Of a DNA stretch of 41,585 nt, positions 41,026 through 41,585 are shown one piece after another. Origin of the DNA: Elainella saxicola E1 (GTDB taxonomy: Bacteria > Cyanobacteriota > Cyanobacteriia > Elainellales > Elainellaceae); NCBI GenBank assembly GCA_002796835.1, contig LUGL01000005.1, positions 17,228 to 58,812 of the forward strand. The letters run 5' to 3'. How positions within the stretch are numbered: position 1 is the first letter of the stretch; each line of letters opens with the position of its first letter. The notes below the pieces were generated by a model. It ran no database searches, was not told where the DNA came from, and saw only the letters and a program-made list of their open reading frames with translations. The translations under genes and the position numbers were made by a program.

Positions 41026-41585
41026 TTGAGATGGAACAATTACAGCAGACGTTCGATCGGCTGGTTGAAATGTTGCGATCGCAGCTCACGAACGAAGAGA
41101 CCTTAAAGCTCAACTTATTGGGGGAACAAAGCCAATTTGTCCGGTTTAATCACGCCAAAGTGAGGCAGGCAGGCTGCATTTACAACGCGGATCTCACCCT
41201 GACGTTGATGCAAAATCAACGCAACGGCGACTGCAAAATTCCTTTGACGGGGGATTGGCAGACAGATTGGCCACAGGCTGAGGCAGCGCTGACGGAACTG
41301 CGACAAGAAGTGCCCCATTTGCCGATCGATCCTTACTTAGTGCTGCCAGTCGGTGATGCCACCAGCCAAGAGATTCATCGCGGCCATTTGCTATCGCCCA
41401 ACGATACTGTGGCGGCCATTTTGCCAGAAGTTGCAGACTTGGACTTTGCGGGCATCTATGCAGGCGGAACCTTGATTCGAGCCTATGCCGATTCTGCCGG
41501 ACAGAAGCACTGGTTTGCCACGGATTCTTTTTCGCTAGATTATTCTCTGTTTACCGCCGATGGACAGGCCGTCAAGGGGACATTC
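41022..41585 (+). CDS. TldE/PmbA-family subunit, N-terminal part (runs off the right edge)
   Basis: The frame is open from GTG 41022, nine bases after GGAGGAGG at 41005-41012 (an ATG at 41031 is an alternative), to the end of the window, 188 codons. It overlaps the tldD stop by four bases (GTGA). The N-terminal EETLKLNLLGEQSQFVRFNHAKVRQAG is the conserved TldD/PmbA start, and PHLPIDPYLVLPVG and FAGIYAGGTLIRAYADS follow. It is the non-catalytic-site partner of TldD in the heterodimer. Confidence 0.88.
   Translation, partial: MIEMEQLQQTFDRLVEMLRSQLTNEETLKLNLLGEQSQFVRFNHAKVRQAGCIYNADLTLTLMQNQRNGDCKIPLTGDWQTDWPQAEAALTELRQEVPHLPIDPYLVLPVGDATSQEIHRGHLLSPNDTVAAILPEVADLDFAGIYAGGTLIRAYADSAGQKHWFATDSFSLDYSLFTADGQAVKGTF

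Noticed and set aside
1-41585. Insertion sequences or prophage genes
   Set aside because: No transposase, integrase, phage structural gene or terminal repeats of an IS were recognised.
1-41585. tRNA or rRNA genes
   Set aside because: No cloverleaf with TTCRAnnC and acceptor pairing was found in the intergenic regions by eye; a tRNAscan run would settle it.

Overview
The window looks like a chromosomal segment of a filamentous (Leptolyngbya-like) cyanobacterium. The evidence is the dense GCGATCGC/CGATCG (HIP1-type) octamers, a valyl-tRNA synthetase carrying the cyanobacterial CAAD membrane domain, XisH/XisI proteins, typical cyanobacterial interspersed palindromes, and many families otherwise known as conserved cyanobacterial proteins. 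No rRNA, tRNA, CRISPR array, integrase or transposase could be seen. Genus-level placement is inference only.

Left part (1-11.7 kb): the start of a leftward HNOBA-PAS sensor protein, a leftward cysK plus 2Fe-2S ferredoxin pair, then a rightward run of an AtzH-like protein, a b-type cytochrome membrane protein, a VOC protein, and an overlapping GST plus FAD-oxidoreductase pair. This run ends with a two-gene glucose-type phosphotransferase system: an EIIA-HPr-EI fusion and an EIICB with an extra, cysteine-less EIIB domain. A whole PTS is unexpected in a cyanobacterium.

Middle part (11.7-20 kb) is an accessory island. It holds orphan antitoxin-like genes and remnants, an AlbA_2/Schlafen-type protein, XisH/XisI, a small conserved cyanobacterial gene interrupted by one in-frame TAA, an HNH nuclease with an overlapping partner gene, and a Gly/Asn-rich beta-solenoid-like protein. 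It also has two matching arrays, each of thirteen 21-bp degenerate units. The arrays sit in a duplicated block in which the second copy has lost (or never had) the gene present in the first. This block is the best candidate for something undescribed.

Right part (20-41.6 kb) is mostly housekeeping: valS with CAAD, a coiled-coil protein, a UbiB/ABC1 kinase, a four-gene Gld-type ABC export operon (ATPase, permease, GldG-like, DUF4340), recN, gltA (citrate synthase) convergent with ilvC across a shared terminator, two small membrane proteins, an SDR epimerase, a DUF6671 zinc-ribbon protein, and tldD followed by a truncated tldE/pmbA partner.

Coordinates of starts were adjusted from sequence (ribosome binding sites, family N-termini) where the longest frame began too early. 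All assignments are by reading the sequence; no database search was run.
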